A stretch of DNA of 34,375 nt from a virus. Positions 1 through 7,363 of the stretch are shown one piece after another (positions within the stretch are counted from its first letter, which is position 1; each line of letters opens with the position of its first letter). The stretch spans positions 1 through 34,375 of IMG/VR virus record IMGVR_UViG_3300045922_001002. One strand, 5' to 3'. The notes beneath the pieces were generated by a model that worked only from the letters and a program-made list of their open reading frames with translations, searched no databases and had not been told where the DNA came from. The position numbers were made by a program, and so were the translations under genes.

Positions 1-1
1 G

Positions 2-67
2 AGCCTGGAAGGCCTCGCCCGCGTCATGCATATTGAAAACGTCAGGCTGCCCGCCGTGGTCGCCTGA
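2..67 (+). CDS. Possible C-terminal end of a chromosomal gene (5' partial)
   Basis: An open frame runs in from the window edge and ends at TGA 65-67. It reads as 21 residues ending in RLPAVVA. It lies beyond the integrase on the side where a prophage normally meets the chromosome, so it may be the end of a host gene flanking the insertion. It is too short to assign a family, and the stop could be chance. Confidence 0.3.
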   Translation, partial: SLEGLARVMHIENVRLPAVVA

Positions 68-509
68 TCAGCTTCGAGCCTCTTCGAGGTTCAGCACTTT
101 TACACCACGCCAAGGGGCATGATCCCACGGTTTTCGCGTCGAGATTTCCGGCCATCGTCGCACCTCCGCAGGACGGGGAAAGGGGAAGCCATCGCCATCC
201 CCCACACTGACCCCCCAGAATCCCCCCCCATGCCTGAAAAAAGGGAACCCTAACCGCCATCCCCCACACTATCCCCCACACTCGGCGGCTGCAATGGCAT
301 GGTGGCGCATGGTGGTGCAGGGCGGATCAATCGGGCTGTGAGCCTAGAGATTCCTGGCGTTCCGCGCGGCGGGTTTGCGCCAGCCTGGAACGCCCTGAAA
401 CGCCTCTTTGGCGTCCGTACGGGACGCCACCCGCTTTCCCCGCCCCTTGCAATTCAAGCTCTTACGGGGCGGTTTGCCACTTCGCAGATGCGGGTTTGCC
501 AATTGCCGT
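68..509. other. Non-coding region between possible host gene and integrase; probable attachment-side region
   Basis: No convincing gene is seen in these 442 bases. Short frames on both strands have unlikely, Arg/Pro-rich or repeat-derived translations. The stretch holds a C-rich repeat cluster (197-282), an 8-bp inverted repeat at 356-363/387-394 and a 7-bp perfect hairpin at 410-428 without a T-run. Its place just past the 3' end of int fits an att site with integrase arm sites. No tRNA fragment or core site could be identified because the other prophage end is outside the window. Confidence 0.45.
197..282 (+). repeat. Three direct copies of ATCCCCCACACT
   Basis: The 12-mer ATCCCCCACACT occurs at 197-208, 259-270 and 271-282; the last two are in tandem with no gap. 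The first two are both preceded by GCC. Short spaced direct repeats beside a tyrosine integrase gene are typical of arm-type integrase or excisionase binding sites. The repeats are seen directly; the function is inferred. Confidence 0.6.
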
Positions 510-1559
510 TCACGATCCGCCCTTGCCGATCCGCGCGATCGCGGCCTCGGCCAGCCGTGCCTGATCGACCGCGCGCGTGTATCGCTCGACCTCGGCCAGG
601 GTCTTGTGCCCCGTCACGGCCGCGATCTGATGTGCGCTGCAGCCCGCTTCCGCGAGGCGACGGGCCGCGGCCTTCCGCAGCCCGTGCGGCGACCGCCCGG
701 CCGGGACGCCCGCCTCGGCCGACCAGTCCTTGAACCGCTGCGCGAAGCCGGCTGGCGTGAACGCCTTCCCCTGGCCGGTCAACAGGAAGGTAAGCTGCCC
801 CTCCGGCACGGCGGCCAAGGCCGCGCGCAGGTCCGGGTGGATGGGGATCACGAGCCGGGCGCCGGTCTTCACCTGCCGGACCTCGATCGCCTCGCCACGA
901 AGGTGCTGCCGACCCATCCGCACCACGTCGCTGCGCCGCTGGCCTGTGAAGAGCAGCAGCGCCAGGGCGAGGCGCTCCCGCGTGCCCACGGGCCACTTCG
1001 CCTCGAAGGCGGCAATGTCCGCCTCCGACCATGTGGGGATGCCTTCGCCCTTCTCCTTGAGCCGCCGCACGTCGCGGGTCGGATCATCCTGGCGCCACCC
1101 CTCCTCGATGGCGAAGCGCATCAGCAGCCGCATGATGCGGAGGACGTGGTTCGCGGCGGCCGGCGTCTCGGCCTTCTCGGCGACCAGGGCGCGGACATGG
1201 CGGGGTTCGAGCAGCCGGACGGGCTTGGTCCCGTGCTTCGCCCGCAGCCGGTCGAGGATGCCGCGATAGACGCCCTGGGTGGATGGGCCGAGTTGGCGGA
1301 AGGCGGCGCTGCGATACCACGCCACCGCCAGGGCATCGAGGCTACCGGAGACGGTGCGGTCGGCCCCGGCCTCGGGCTTCGCAGGCAGGGCCGCCAGGGC
1401 GGCGGTGTAGGCCTGCATGAACTCGGGGCTGCCGGGGGCGCCGGGAAGCGGCACGCGCTTCGTGGTGCCCGGGGCACGGAGGTAGTGCCGGACCTTCCCG
1501 AGTCGGTCGCGGAAGCGGTGAATGTAGCGGAGGCGGATGCTCGTCACGGGTCGTCCCAT
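510..1559 (-). CDS. int: Tyrosine-type site-specific integrase
   Basis: A 349-residue tyrosine recombinase that should integrate and excise the prophage. The catalytic set is visible: Arg in TGQRRSD (about residue 208), Lys in QVKTG (231), His-x-x-Arg in SPHGLRK (292, 295), His in VTGHKT (318) and the nucleophile Tyr in VERYTR (327). A SAM-like core-binding domain lies at about 70-165 and an Arg-rich arm-binding segment at the N-terminus. The frame is open 26 codons further upstream, but ATG 1557-1559 is chosen because it overlaps the end of the AlpA-like gene by 16 bases and because the extra N-terminus is low-complexity. It is the last gene of the leftward operon. Confidence 0.93.
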   Translation of the reverse strand: MGRPVTSIRLRYIHRFRDRLGKVRHYLRAPGTTKRVPLPGAPGSPEFMQAYTAALAALPAKPEAGADRTVSGSLDALAVAWYRSAAFRQLGPSTQGVYRGILDRLRAKHGTKPVRLLEPRHVRALVAEKAETPAAANHVLRIMRLLMRFAIEEGWRQDDPTRDVRRLKEKGEGIPTWSEADIAAFEAKWPVGTRERLALALLLFTGQRRSDVVRMGRQHLRGEAIEVRQVKTGARLVIPIHPDLRAALAAVPEGQLTFLLTGQGKAFTPAGFAQRFKDWSAEAGVPAGRSPHGLRKAAARRLAEAGCSAHQIAAVTGHKTLAEVERYTRAVDQARLAEAAIARIGKGGS

Positions 1560-1780
1560 GGGTTCGGTTCGCCCCCCGGTGTTGCCCCACGTCCGGCCCG
1601 ACGATCCAGCCAACGATCCAGATCCTCGCGCAGCCAAGCGACGCGCTTCTCGGTGAGCCGCACGGGCGGCACTTCCGGGGCCACAATCTCGCGGAAGGTC
1701 GTCTCGCCGAGGCCGACATAGGCGGCGGCAAGCTCGACCCGCAGCGCGCGCGGCCAGCCCGGGAGCGCGCCGTCAGGCAC
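1544..1780 (-). CDS. AlpA-like helix-turn-helix protein, putative excisionase
   Basis: A 78-residue protein with a GTG start. Its core has the MerR/AlpA-type winged helix pattern: a helix-turn-helix in ELAAAYVGLGETTFREIV, then a wing ending in RVAWLREDLDRWLDRR. Small proteins of this kind next to int act as excisionases or as regulators of int. Its 3' end overlaps the int start by 16 bases, so the two are probably translationally coupled. The C-terminal tail is Gly/Pro-rich. The role as Xis rather than regulator is inferred from position. Confidence 0.8.
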   Translation of the reverse strand: MPDGALPGWPRALRVELAAAYVGLGETTFREIVAPEVPPVRLTEKRVAWLREDLDRWLDRRAGRGATPGGEPNPWDDP

Positions 1781-1928
1781 GGCGCACCGCCCACCGGCTG
1801 GTGATGACCTTCCACCGGTCCTCGACGAACTCCACGAGGATGCTGTTCAGGCTGCCGCGCGCGAGCACGCGGCAGAATTGCCCATGGCGTTCGGGCAGCT
1901 TCGTGCGGATGCGCCAGCGGTAGAGCAT
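1773..1928 (-). CDS. Small conserved phage protein, 51 aa
   Basis: Starts at ATG 1926-1928, which overlaps the upstream stop as TGATG; its own end overlaps the AlpA-like gene by 8 bases. It has basic stretches (RWRIRTKLPERHGQ) and a strand-rich segment (NSILVEFVEDRWKVITSR). It resembles small uncharacterised proteins I recall from alphaproteobacterial prophages beside int. An alternative start 10 codons upstream is less likely because of the coupling. Function unknown. Confidence 0.7.
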   Translation of the reverse strand: MLYRWRIRTKLPERHGQFCRVLARGSLNSILVEFVEDRWKVITSRWAVRRA

Positions 1929-2356
1929 CAGCGCACCGCGACGCGCAGGGCGGCCCACGCTTCATCCACGCCCTCGATGTGATCCTGATGGCCCTGCGCG
2001 ACAGGACCGCGCGGCCAAAGCCGAGAAAGCCCCGCGTCCATCGCCAAGATCGCCTCGCGAAGCCGGGCGCGCTCGCCCAACAGCCAGACAACGAGATCGA
2101 CGTGATTGGGCCATACAAGATCGTCGCCGGGATGCGTTTCCTGCCAAAGCTGAATGGCTCGCATGTCGGCCTTCCAGCGCAGCTCAAAAGAGCTCTGGAA
2201 ATCGTCACGCTCCGCCTCGGCCTTTTCCGCGCGGATACGTAAGGCGTCACGCTGATCAACGAGCGCGATCAGCATGTTCGCCTCTTCAATCTGCCCTCGC
2301 CCCACGGCATACAGAGCAAGGCGCTCCACCGCCTGACGGCTCTTTTCGTTGGTCAT
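1928..2356 (-). CDS. Conserved phage hypothetical protein, 142 aa
   Basis: The ATG overlaps the upstream stop as ATGA. The first 60 residues are strongly helical and charged (QRDALRIRAEKAEAERDDFQ), probably a coiled coil. A motif follows around HPGDDLVWPNHVDLVVWLL that I recognise from many uncharacterised prophage proteins of this host group. No enzymatic motif is seen. Part of the leftward early operon, function unknown. Confidence 0.75.
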   Translation of the reverse strand: MTNEKSRQAVERLALYAVGRGQIEEANMLIALVDQRDALRIRAEKAEAERDDFQSSFELRWKADMRAIQLWQETHPGDDLVWPNHVDLVVWLLGERARLREAILAMDAGLSRLWPRGPVAQGHQDHIEGVDEAWAALRVAVR

Positions 2357-2565
2357 CGCCCCGCCTCCACCGCGAGCCGAACGTCGCTCGCCGCCGCGGC
2401 TTCGTGCATCCGGCGCACCGCCAAGCCTTCGGGCCAGCGCAGCGCCGCGCGTTGATGGGCGCGGGCGCGCTCCGCGTGCGCGTTATCGGGCACCATCCGA
2501 TGCCGGGCGCCGCCGAGTCCCGCGAGGAACTCCTTGAAGAAGTCCTCGAAGCCGTCGTCCTTCAT
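2353..2565 (-). CDS. Small phage hypothetical protein, 70 aa
   Basis: Starts at ATG 2563-2565 (MKDDGFEDFFKEFLAG), overlapping the stop of the 38-aa membrane protein as ATGA, and ends overlapping the next ATG the same way. The frame stays open upstream to 2733, but that extension is antisense-like, Arg/Pro-rich, and would run across the membrane protein gene. The product is acidic at the start and Ala/Arg-rich later; family not recognised. Confidence 0.6.
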   Translation of the reverse strand: MKDDGFEDFFKEFLAGLGGARHRMVPDNAHAERARAHQRAALRWPEGLAVRRMHEAAAASDVRLAVEAGR

Positions 2566-2678
2566 TGGACCGCCAGCCTCACGAAGACGCCCAACATGAA
2601 GCCCGTCGCCGCAGCGCAGAGCGCGACGACGAGGATCGCCCCAAGCACGCATCCGCGGCCCTCGTCGGCGCTGCCCAT
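2562..2678 (-). CDS. 38-aa single-pass membrane protein
   Basis: A short frame from ATG 2676-2678 to TGA 2562-2564. It encodes a charged N-terminus (MGSADEGRG), one hydrophobic segment of about 20 residues (LGAILVVALCAAATGFMLGV) and a short tail. The stop overlaps the next gene as ATGA, the rule throughout this operon, and this is the main reason to accept it. It could be a superinfection-exclusion or regulatory membrane peptide; no family recognised. Confidence 0.5.
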   Translation of the reverse strand: MGSADEGRGCVLGAILVVALCAAATGFMLGVFVRLAVQ

Positions 2679-2739
2679 GGGGGGGCAGCGCCGCCTCGGA
2701 CGGCTTCGGCGGCGGGTTCGCTACCTTCGCCACGGCCGG

Positions 2740-3657
2740 CTACTCCGGCTGACCGACGAAGATCGGCAGCCCCGTCTCGTCGCCCACTTTCTTCGTCGCG
2801 CGATCGAAGGCATCGAAGAAAACAAGGTCCGGCCGATAGCGGCGGAACGACCAGATGATCTTCCCCTCGATGCGGCGGTATTGCAGCTTCACCGGCAGGC
2901 GATAGGCGGCGTCGCCGTCAAAGACCGGCATCCCCACCACGAAGAGGTTCGGCACCTTGAGCGGCTGGCCCTGCGCGTTCTGGTGGGTGGTGCGATAGAC
3001 GACCTCGACCTCGCCCGACGCGAGGTTGATCGCGTTGGCGACCTCGGCGGCTTCTGTCATCCGCATACCGCGCGCGACCTCGAGCAGCCGCGTGGGACCG
3101 GCGACCTCGCCGCCGAGCATGTCGAGCAGGTCGAGCGTGAGCGCACCCGCCTCCGCGCGGCCGTCCTTGGGCGGCGGCAGCACGTCCATGATGCGGTCCT
3201 CGATGAAGGCGGCGAAGTCGCGCTGGTTCATCCCCTCGCCGTCCTTGTCGGCCCAGGCCGTCCACGCCTCGCTCAGCGGGAAGGTGTAGACGCCGCGATG
3301 GTTGCCGAAACACGCGTCCGCATTGTCTGGGCCGGCCGGATGGTAATCAAAGACGGACGTAAGCGCCGGGTTGTCTTCCTCGCGCTGGGCAAAGACGGCG
3401 CTGTTCTCCGCCTTGAAGCGGTTCGCATGCGCGATGAAGGACGCGAGATCACCCAGGCGCGCCACCCCAACGCGGCGCTCGGGCTTCTGGCGATACTCGT
3501 CGAAGAATGGCTTGAGGCTCTTGATCTCGACCCCCTTGGGCACCGCGAGGACGGCGAGGTCGAGGTCACGGTCAATGCTGACGATCCGCGGCTCGTGCAG
3601 TTCGCGCACCGTCTCGATGATCGCGCGGGCATCGTCCGCGCCGGTGGTCTGCGGCAT
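2740..3657 (-). CDS. DUF2303 family phage protein (YfdQ-like)
   Basis: A 305-residue protein that I recognise as DUF2303, the family of E. coli CPS-53 prophage YfdQ. Typical segments are the early strand pattern PRIVSIDRDLDLAVLAVPKG, RVGVARLGDLASFIAHANRFK, the TSVFDYHP motif and the C-terminal strand RIEGKIIWSFRRYRPDLVFFDAF. Length matches the family. The ATG is preceded by GGAAGG at a suitable distance. Family function is unestablished; it commonly sits in early or recombination operons with the protein encoded next to it here. Confidence 0.85.
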   Translation of the reverse strand: MPQTTGADDARAIIETVRELHEPRIVSIDRDLDLAVLAVPKGVEIKSLKPFFDEYRQKPERRVGVARLGDLASFIAHANRFKAENSAVFAQREEDNPALTSVFDYHPAGPDNADACFGNHRGVYTFPLSEAWTAWADKDGEGMNQRDFAAFIEDRIMDVLPPPKDGRAEAGALTLDLLDMLGGEVAGPTRLLEVARGMRMTEAAEVANAINLASGEVEVVYRTTHQNAQGQPLKVPNLFVVGMPVFDGDAAYRLPVKLQYRRIEGKIIWSFRRYRPDLVFFDAFDRATKKVGDETGLPIFVGQPE

Positions 3658-3677
3658 GATGGTTTTCCTTCCGGGGA

Positions 3678-4052
3678 TCAGGCGAGCGTGGACGCCGCGC
3701 GCGGGACGGAGACGTCCCGGAACGGCAGATCGGGCTGCGCGGGGTTGCGCTTCGTGAGGTTGTTGTCGGGCGTGGCCCAGAAGATGGTCCGGCCGCGCGC
3801 GAGCTTCGGCGCCTTCGCCTTGTAGTCGGCGACGACCTCGATAATGCCGTCGTCCATCTTGAAGGCGAGGTTGATGGTGAGGCTGCCCGACGACTTGCCG
3901 GCGCGGCCCTGCGCCTCGTGGAGGCTCGCAACCAGATCGCGCAGCGCATCCGTCAAGTCGCCATGCAGGCGGCCGTCCTCAATCTCGCCAAGGAAGACGC
4001 CGAAGCTGCGCGCAGTCGGCGGCGCGGCCGGCGGGGTGGGAGCGCCTTCCAT
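3678..4052 (-). CDS. Conserved phage hypothetical protein upstream of DUF2303, 124 aa
   Basis: Starts at ATG 4050-4052, sharing bases with the upstream stop as TGATG. After a Pro/Ala-rich start it has a conserved-looking core (RLHGDLTDALRDLVASLHEA, then alternating strands LTINLAFKMDDGIIEVVADYKAKAP) and an ending with RGRTIFWATPDNNLTKRNP. I recall similar proteins immediately before DUF2303 genes in prophages, suggesting a two-protein unit. Function unknown. Confidence 0.75.
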   Translation of the reverse strand: MEGAPTPPAAPPTARSFGVFLGEIEDGRLHGDLTDALRDLVASLHEAQGRAGKSSGSLTINLAFKMDDGIIEVVADYKAKAPKLARGRTIFWATPDNNLTKRNPAQPDLPFRDVSVPRAASTLA

Positions 4053-4369
4053 CACGAGGCCCCCTTCTGCTTCGTGCGAACGATCTGCACGCCCACCCGC
4101 GCGGCCGGATCGCCGGCCTTGAGCGCCTCGGTGAACGCCTCGATGGCCGAGTCCAGGCTCGCGACGATGCGCGACTGCGCGCGCTGGTCGCCTGCGGGGA
4201 GCGGCACAGCGGCAATGATGCGAAGCTCGTGCATCGTTGGTGCCGGAGGCGCGGGCGGCGTGGTGCCGGGCGACGAGGCCGTCTTCGGGATCGAGGGCGG
4301 CGGCGCGGCGCTCACCCCCGGCTCGGCCTTCGGCGTGAAGCCGGAGGGGTTGTAGGCGAAATCGTTCAC
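4052..4369 (-). CDS. Small phage hypothetical protein, 105 aa
   Basis: GTG start at 4367-4369 overlapping the upstream stop as GTGA. The first 45 residues are Pro/Ala/Thr-rich and probably disordered. The rest is a compact segment with an amphipathic helix (SRIVASLDSAIEAFTEALKAGDPA) and a strand (VGVQIVRTKQK). No family recognised; the case rests on coupling to both neighbours. Confidence 0.65.
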   Translation of the reverse strand: MNDFAYNPSGFTPKAEPGVSAAPPPSIPKTASSPGTTPPAPPAPTMHELRIIAAVPLPAGDQRAQSRIVASLDSAIEAFTEALKAGDPAARVGVQIVRTKQKGAS

Positions 4370-4605
4370 GGGATTTTCTCCATGCGGCGCTGGTCAAGGA
4401 CAGGCGGGGGCGACACGCGCGGCTGTGCGGACGCCTCCGGCCCCAGCAGGCCGCGCAGCGTCGCGAGCACGGCCTCCATTTCTGCGATCTCGCGGTCGGC
4501 GGTGCGCTTCGACATGCGCCCGGTCTCGACGATGTGGCCGTAGAAGCGGCGGCGGCGCTCGATCTCGCGCTCGACGCACGCGATCTGGACGCGAAGGGTG
4601 ATCAC
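4366..4605 (-). CDS. Small conserved coiled-coil phage protein, 79 aa
   Basis: GTG start at 4603-4605, GTGA overlap with the upstream gene. The N-terminal 55 residues form a helical pair (VQIACVEREIERRRRFYGHIVETGRMSKRTADREIAEMEAVLATL), a pattern I know from many short phage proteins in early operons. The C-terminal 20 residues are Pro-rich. Function unknown. Confidence 0.72.
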   Translation of the reverse strand: MITLRVQIACVEREIERRRRFYGHIVETGRMSKRTADREIAEMEAVLATLRGLLGPEASAQPRVSPPPVLDQRRMEKIP

Positions 4606-5222
4606 GCCGCGCCCCGCTTCTTCTCGAGGTTGCTGACGCGCGCGGCGATGGCGCCGATGCGCTCGTCGAGCTTCTTCTGATCCTCGCGAAGCCCGGTGAT
4701 TTCGGCGCGCAACGCGGCGACCTCGGGATCGACGCGGATCGGCCCGTAGGCCGCTTCGCGGATGCGGGCGACCCAGGACCAGGGGATGTTGAGTTCCTCC
4801 CCGATCTTCTGGTCGGACGCGCCGTCAAGATAGCAGCCGGCGTCGTCGTCGAAGGTCGCGTCGAGCTTCGCGCGGATCGCGAGGCGCTGCTTCGGCGTCG
4901 GCTCGCGGGCGGCCGGCGGTGCCGGCGCTGGCTTTGGGGTTTCGGGCATGATGCGGATGACCTTCTCTCCGGGGCTTTCGCCTGCGCGGTCCTTCGACAA
5001 GCACGCGGGGCATCGGGTGACGGACGCGCGCCATCCATCGGCCTGCCATCCGGTGGCGCGGGCGCGCTTTGCGATGAACTCGGGATTGATCTTCCGGCCG
5101 GCAGCCTCGGTCAGGACGAGCGCCTCGCCGCATCGGCAGGTGAAGGTGCAGGAAGAGCGCCAAGTGCCGCCGACCATCACCGAGCGGGTGACGAAGCCGA
5201 GGTCGTTCAGGGGCCGCTTCAC
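4602..5222 (-). CDS. Zinc-ribbon and helix-turn-helix protein, first gene of the leftward operon
   Basis: A 206-residue protein with three parts. Residues 20-75 contain paired cysteines (CTFTCRCG and CPACLSK), consistent with a zinc ribbon. Residues 105-160 hold a helix-turn-helix-like segment (SDQKIGEELNIPWSWVARIREAAYGPIR). Residues 165-200 form a heptad-patterned coiled coil (LREDQKKLDERIGAIAARVSNLEKK), suggesting oligomers. It is the first gene after the pL-like promoter, so it may regulate or act early in recombination. The start is GTG 5220-5222 with GGAAG six bases upstream; ATG at codon 16 is an alternative. DNA binding is inferred. Confidence 0.75.
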   Translation of the reverse strand: MKRPLNDLGFVTRSVMVGGTWRSSCTFTCRCGEALVLTEAAGRKINPEFIAKRARATGWQADGWRASVTRCPACLSKDRAGESPGEKVIRIMPETPKPAPAPPAAREPTPKQRLAIRAKLDATFDDDAGCYLDGASDQKIGEELNIPWSWVARIREAAYGPIRVDPEVAALRAEITGLREDQKKLDERIGAIAARVSNLEKKRGAA

Positions 5223-5272
5223 AGGCGGCTTCCAGCGACAGGACGAGACGACGGGTTTGACCGCATGCCCGA

Positions 5273-5302
5273 ACGATACACGAAAGCGAGATACAAAATC
5301 AA
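5273..5302 (-). promoter_or_regulatory. pL-like promoter/operator for the leftward operon
   Basis: On the minus strand TTGATT (5302-5297) and TATCGT (5278-5273) are separated by 18 bases, giving a transcription start near 5266 and a leader of about 43 bases before GTG 5222. The 34 bases 5271-5304 match the pR-like site 9416-9449 at 29 positions, with the same spacing. This indicates joint control by the CI-like repressor encoded between them. The sequence match is seen; repressor binding is inferred. Confidence 0.75.
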
Positions 5303-5359
5303 TCAGGCTTGTGGCGCGGTGCGGTGGAATGTAGCGCCAGGCCGACGCATCATCCCGCG

Positions 5360-5803
5360 ATGACCGATCGCCTCACCCCGTCAGCACGAAGCGCGCTCAT
5401 GTCGCGCATACGCGGAAAGGACACCGCGCCTGAGCTCTTGGTCCGGCGGCTACTGCACGCGATGGGCTACCGCTTCCGGCTGCATCGCCGCGACCTGCCG
5501 GGGAGGCCGGACATTGTGTTGCCGGGGCGACGAAAGGTGATCGAGGTTCGGGGCTGCTGGTGGCACCGCCATCCCGATCCGGCATGTCCCAACGTGGCGA
5601 CGCCGAAGACGCGGCCCGACTTCTGGGCCGCGAAGTTCGCAGGGAATGTGGAGCGCGATCAGCGCAACGAGGCAGCGCTCGCTGCGCGCGGCTGGGACGT
5701 GCTCGTGATATGGGAGTGCGAGGTCCGGCGAGGCGACGATCTGGCGCCCCGGCTGCGCGCCTTCCTGGGCGAAGTTTGCTATGGCCGGAATCGGCGAGCC
5801 TGA
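5360..5803 (+). CDS. vsr: Very short patch repair (Vsr) mismatch endonuclease
   Basis: A 147-residue Vsr protein, which nicks at T:G mismatches arising from deamination of 5-methylcytosine and so protects methylated sites from mutation. Family signatures are RSALMSRIRGKDTAPE (9-24), LPGRPDIVLPG with the metal-binding Asp 51, GCWWHRH with His 69, TRPDFWAAKFAGNVERD and IWEC near the end. The residue equivalent to His 64 of E. coli Vsr appears to be Arg. ATG 5360 is chosen because family proteins begin just before this motif; the frame is open 17 codons earlier. It is followed 92 bases later by the C5 methyltransferase gene, its usual partner. Confidence 0.93.
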   Translation: MTDRLTPSARSALMSRIRGKDTAPELLVRRLLHAMGYRFRLHRRDLPGRPDIVLPGRRKVIEVRGCWWHRHPDPACPNVATPKTRPDFWAAKFAGNVERDQRNEAALAARGWDVLVIWECEVRRGDDLAPRLRAFLGEVCYGRNRRA

Positions 5804-5855
5804 CGCAACCTCTCGCCTTGCGCCCGGGACGGACATGGGGCACCACCCCGCTTCG

Positions 5856-5876
5856 GGCGCCATCCGTAACGGCGCC
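5856..5876 (+). repeat. Inverted repeat between vsr and the methyltransferase gene
   Basis: GGCGCC at 5856-5861 and again at 5871-5876 can form a 6-bp stem with a 9-base loop, 20 bases before the methyltransferase start. No T-run follows, so a terminator is unlikely. It could be a binding site for autoregulation or simply a chance GC palindrome. Confidence 0.35.
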
Positions 5877-5895
5877 GCGTCGTGGGGAGAGCGGA

Positions 5896-7362
5896 ATGGA
5901 CGCACATGCCGGGACGCTGGTCGCCGATCCCGCCGTGCAGGCGAAGATCGAGCGCCTTGCTCGGGGCACCCGGCCGCGCGTCGTTGATCTCTTCTCCGGA
6001 TGCGGGGGCATCAGCCTCGGCTTCCACAGAGCAGGGTTCAGCATCACCGCGGCGATCGAGTCTGACGAACTTGCGGCGCGCTCCCATGCGCTGAACTTCC
6101 ACCGCGATGATCCAATGTTCGAAGTCCACGCGAAGGCGCGCGACATCACGCGGACCGATCCGGATGCGTTCTGCGCCGAGCTTGGCCTCGGCGGCAGCGA
6201 CGAGGCGGTGGACGTGCTTGTGGGCGGCCCGCCCTGCCAAGCCTACGCGCGCGTGGGCCGTGCCAAGCTGCGCGAGGTCGCGGAGCATCCCGAGGCCTTC
6301 AAGGTGGACCCGCGGGGCAACCTCTACCTGCGCTATCTTGAGTTCGTGCGGCAGATGAAGCCGCTGGCGCTGCTCATGGAGAACGTCCCCGACATTCTGC
6401 ACTACGGCGGCCACAACGTAGTCGAGGAAATGGTCGAGACGCTTGCGACCATGGGCTACGAAGCGCGATACAGCCTCATCAACAGCGTCTTTCATGGCGT
6501 GCCGCAGATGCGCGATCGCGTGTTCCTGGTGGCCTACCGGCGCGAACTTCGCATCCGACCGACCTTCCCAAAGGCGACGCACCACATGAAGCTGCCGCCG
6601 GGCTACGCCGGCACGCGCGCCGTGGCCCTGCGCTATGTGGACCTGCTTGGCGGCGCCGGCTACGTGCAGCCCGACCTGGGCGACGAAAGCCTTCCCGGTC
6701 CCGTCACGGCGCGGGAAGCCATCGACGACCTGCCGCCCATCCTGGGATCGTCGGTGAAGCGTGGGGCGCGCCGCTTCGGCGAGCACACCTGGGTTCCCTA
6801 CCGGAAGACCAACGAGATCAGCGCCTACGCGGCGATGATGCGCCAATGGCCGGGCTTTGTGAGCGACGGCGGGGTGGTGGACCACGCCATCCGCTACCTG
6901 CCGCGCGACGGCGCCATCTTCCGGGCGATGCCGGAGGGCGCGGAGTATCCGGAGGCGCACCGCGTCGCCACGCGCCTTTTCGAGAAGGAGGCGCGGCGCC
7001 GCGGCCTGACGCCCCGGATGAAGGCTTGGGCCGAGATTGAGCGGGAAATGGTGCCGCCGTATCCGGTGGGCACCTTCCCGAACCGCTGGTGGAAGCTGCG
7101 GCGTGACTTCCCCGTCCGTACGCTGATGGCGCACATCGGCAAGGACACGTATTCGCACATCCACTATGACGGCGCGCAGGCGCGGACGATCTCGGTGCGC
7201 GAGGCCGCGCGGTTGCAGAGCTTCCCGGATGCCTTCCGTTTCGAGGGGACGATGAACCCGAGCTTCCGGCAGATCGGGAACGCGGTGCCACCCCTGATGG
7301 CGTTCGCGCTGGCCGAAGTCATGCGCGACGCAATAGCAGGCGCGGTGAAGCGCCTCGCTTGA
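5896..7362 (+). CDS. dcm: DNA (cytosine-5) methyltransferase
   Basis: A 488-residue C5-cytosine methyltransferase that would transfer a methyl group from SAM to cytosine in a specific site. Visible motifs: I (VVDLFSGCGGISLGF, about 29-43), IV with catalytic Cys in VGGPPCQAY (about 114), VI (LLMENV), VIII (QMRDRVFLV), then a long target-recognition region, motif IX (ISVREAARLQSFPD) and motif X (IGNAVPP). It is longer than the smallest family members because of the insert between VIII and IX. ATG 5896 has GGGGAGAGCGG upstream; the 112-codon upstream open frame overlaps vsr out of frame and is discarded. It converges on the DUF3883 endonuclease gene, leaving one base between stops. Target unknown; the symbol is by family. 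Confidence 0.95.
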   Translation: MDAHAGTLVADPAVQAKIERLARGTRPRVVDLFSGCGGISLGFHRAGFSITAAIESDELAARSHALNFHRDDPMFEVHAKARDITRTDPDAFCAELGLGGSDEAVDVLVGGPPCQAYARVGRAKLREVAEHPEAFKVDPRGNLYLRYLEFVRQMKPLALLMENVPDILHYGGHNVVEEMVETLATMGYEARYSLINSVFHGVPQMRDRVFLVAYRRELRIRPTFPKATHHMKLPPGYAGTRAVALRYVDLLGGAGYVQPDLGDESLPGPVTAREAIDDLPPILGSSVKRGARRFGEHTWVPYRKTNEISAYAAMMRQWPGFVSDGGVVDHAIRYLPRDGAIFRAMPEGAEYPEAHRVATRLFEKEARRRGLTPRMKAWAEIEREMVPPYPVGTFPNRWWKLRRDFPVRTLMAHIGKDTYSHIHYDGAQARTISVREAARLQSFPDAFRFEGTMNPSFRQIGNAVPPLMAFALAEVMRDAIAGAVKRLA

Positions 7363-7363
7363 C

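Noticed and set aside
42-281. 79-codon minus-strand frame at the left end
   Set aside because: It runs through the C-rich repeat cluster, its translation is Trp/Gly/Arg-rich without any recognisable pattern, and no ribosome site is seen.
410-428. Hairpin at 410-428 as terminator of int
   Set aside because: The 7-bp stem is perfect but no T-run follows on either strand.
299-1721. Long plus-strand frames opposite the integrase
   Set aside because: They are antisense to a clearly coding integrase; open frames on the opposite strand are expected at this GC content.
2566-2733. N-terminal extension of the 70-aa protein to 2733
   Set aside because: The extension is Arg/Pro-rich and overlaps the 38-aa membrane protein; ATG 2563-2565 is coupled to the upstream stop as ATGA.
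5560-5895. Upstream extension of the C5 methyltransferase
   Set aside because: It overlaps vsr in another frame; the methylase domain and ribosome site support ATG 5896.
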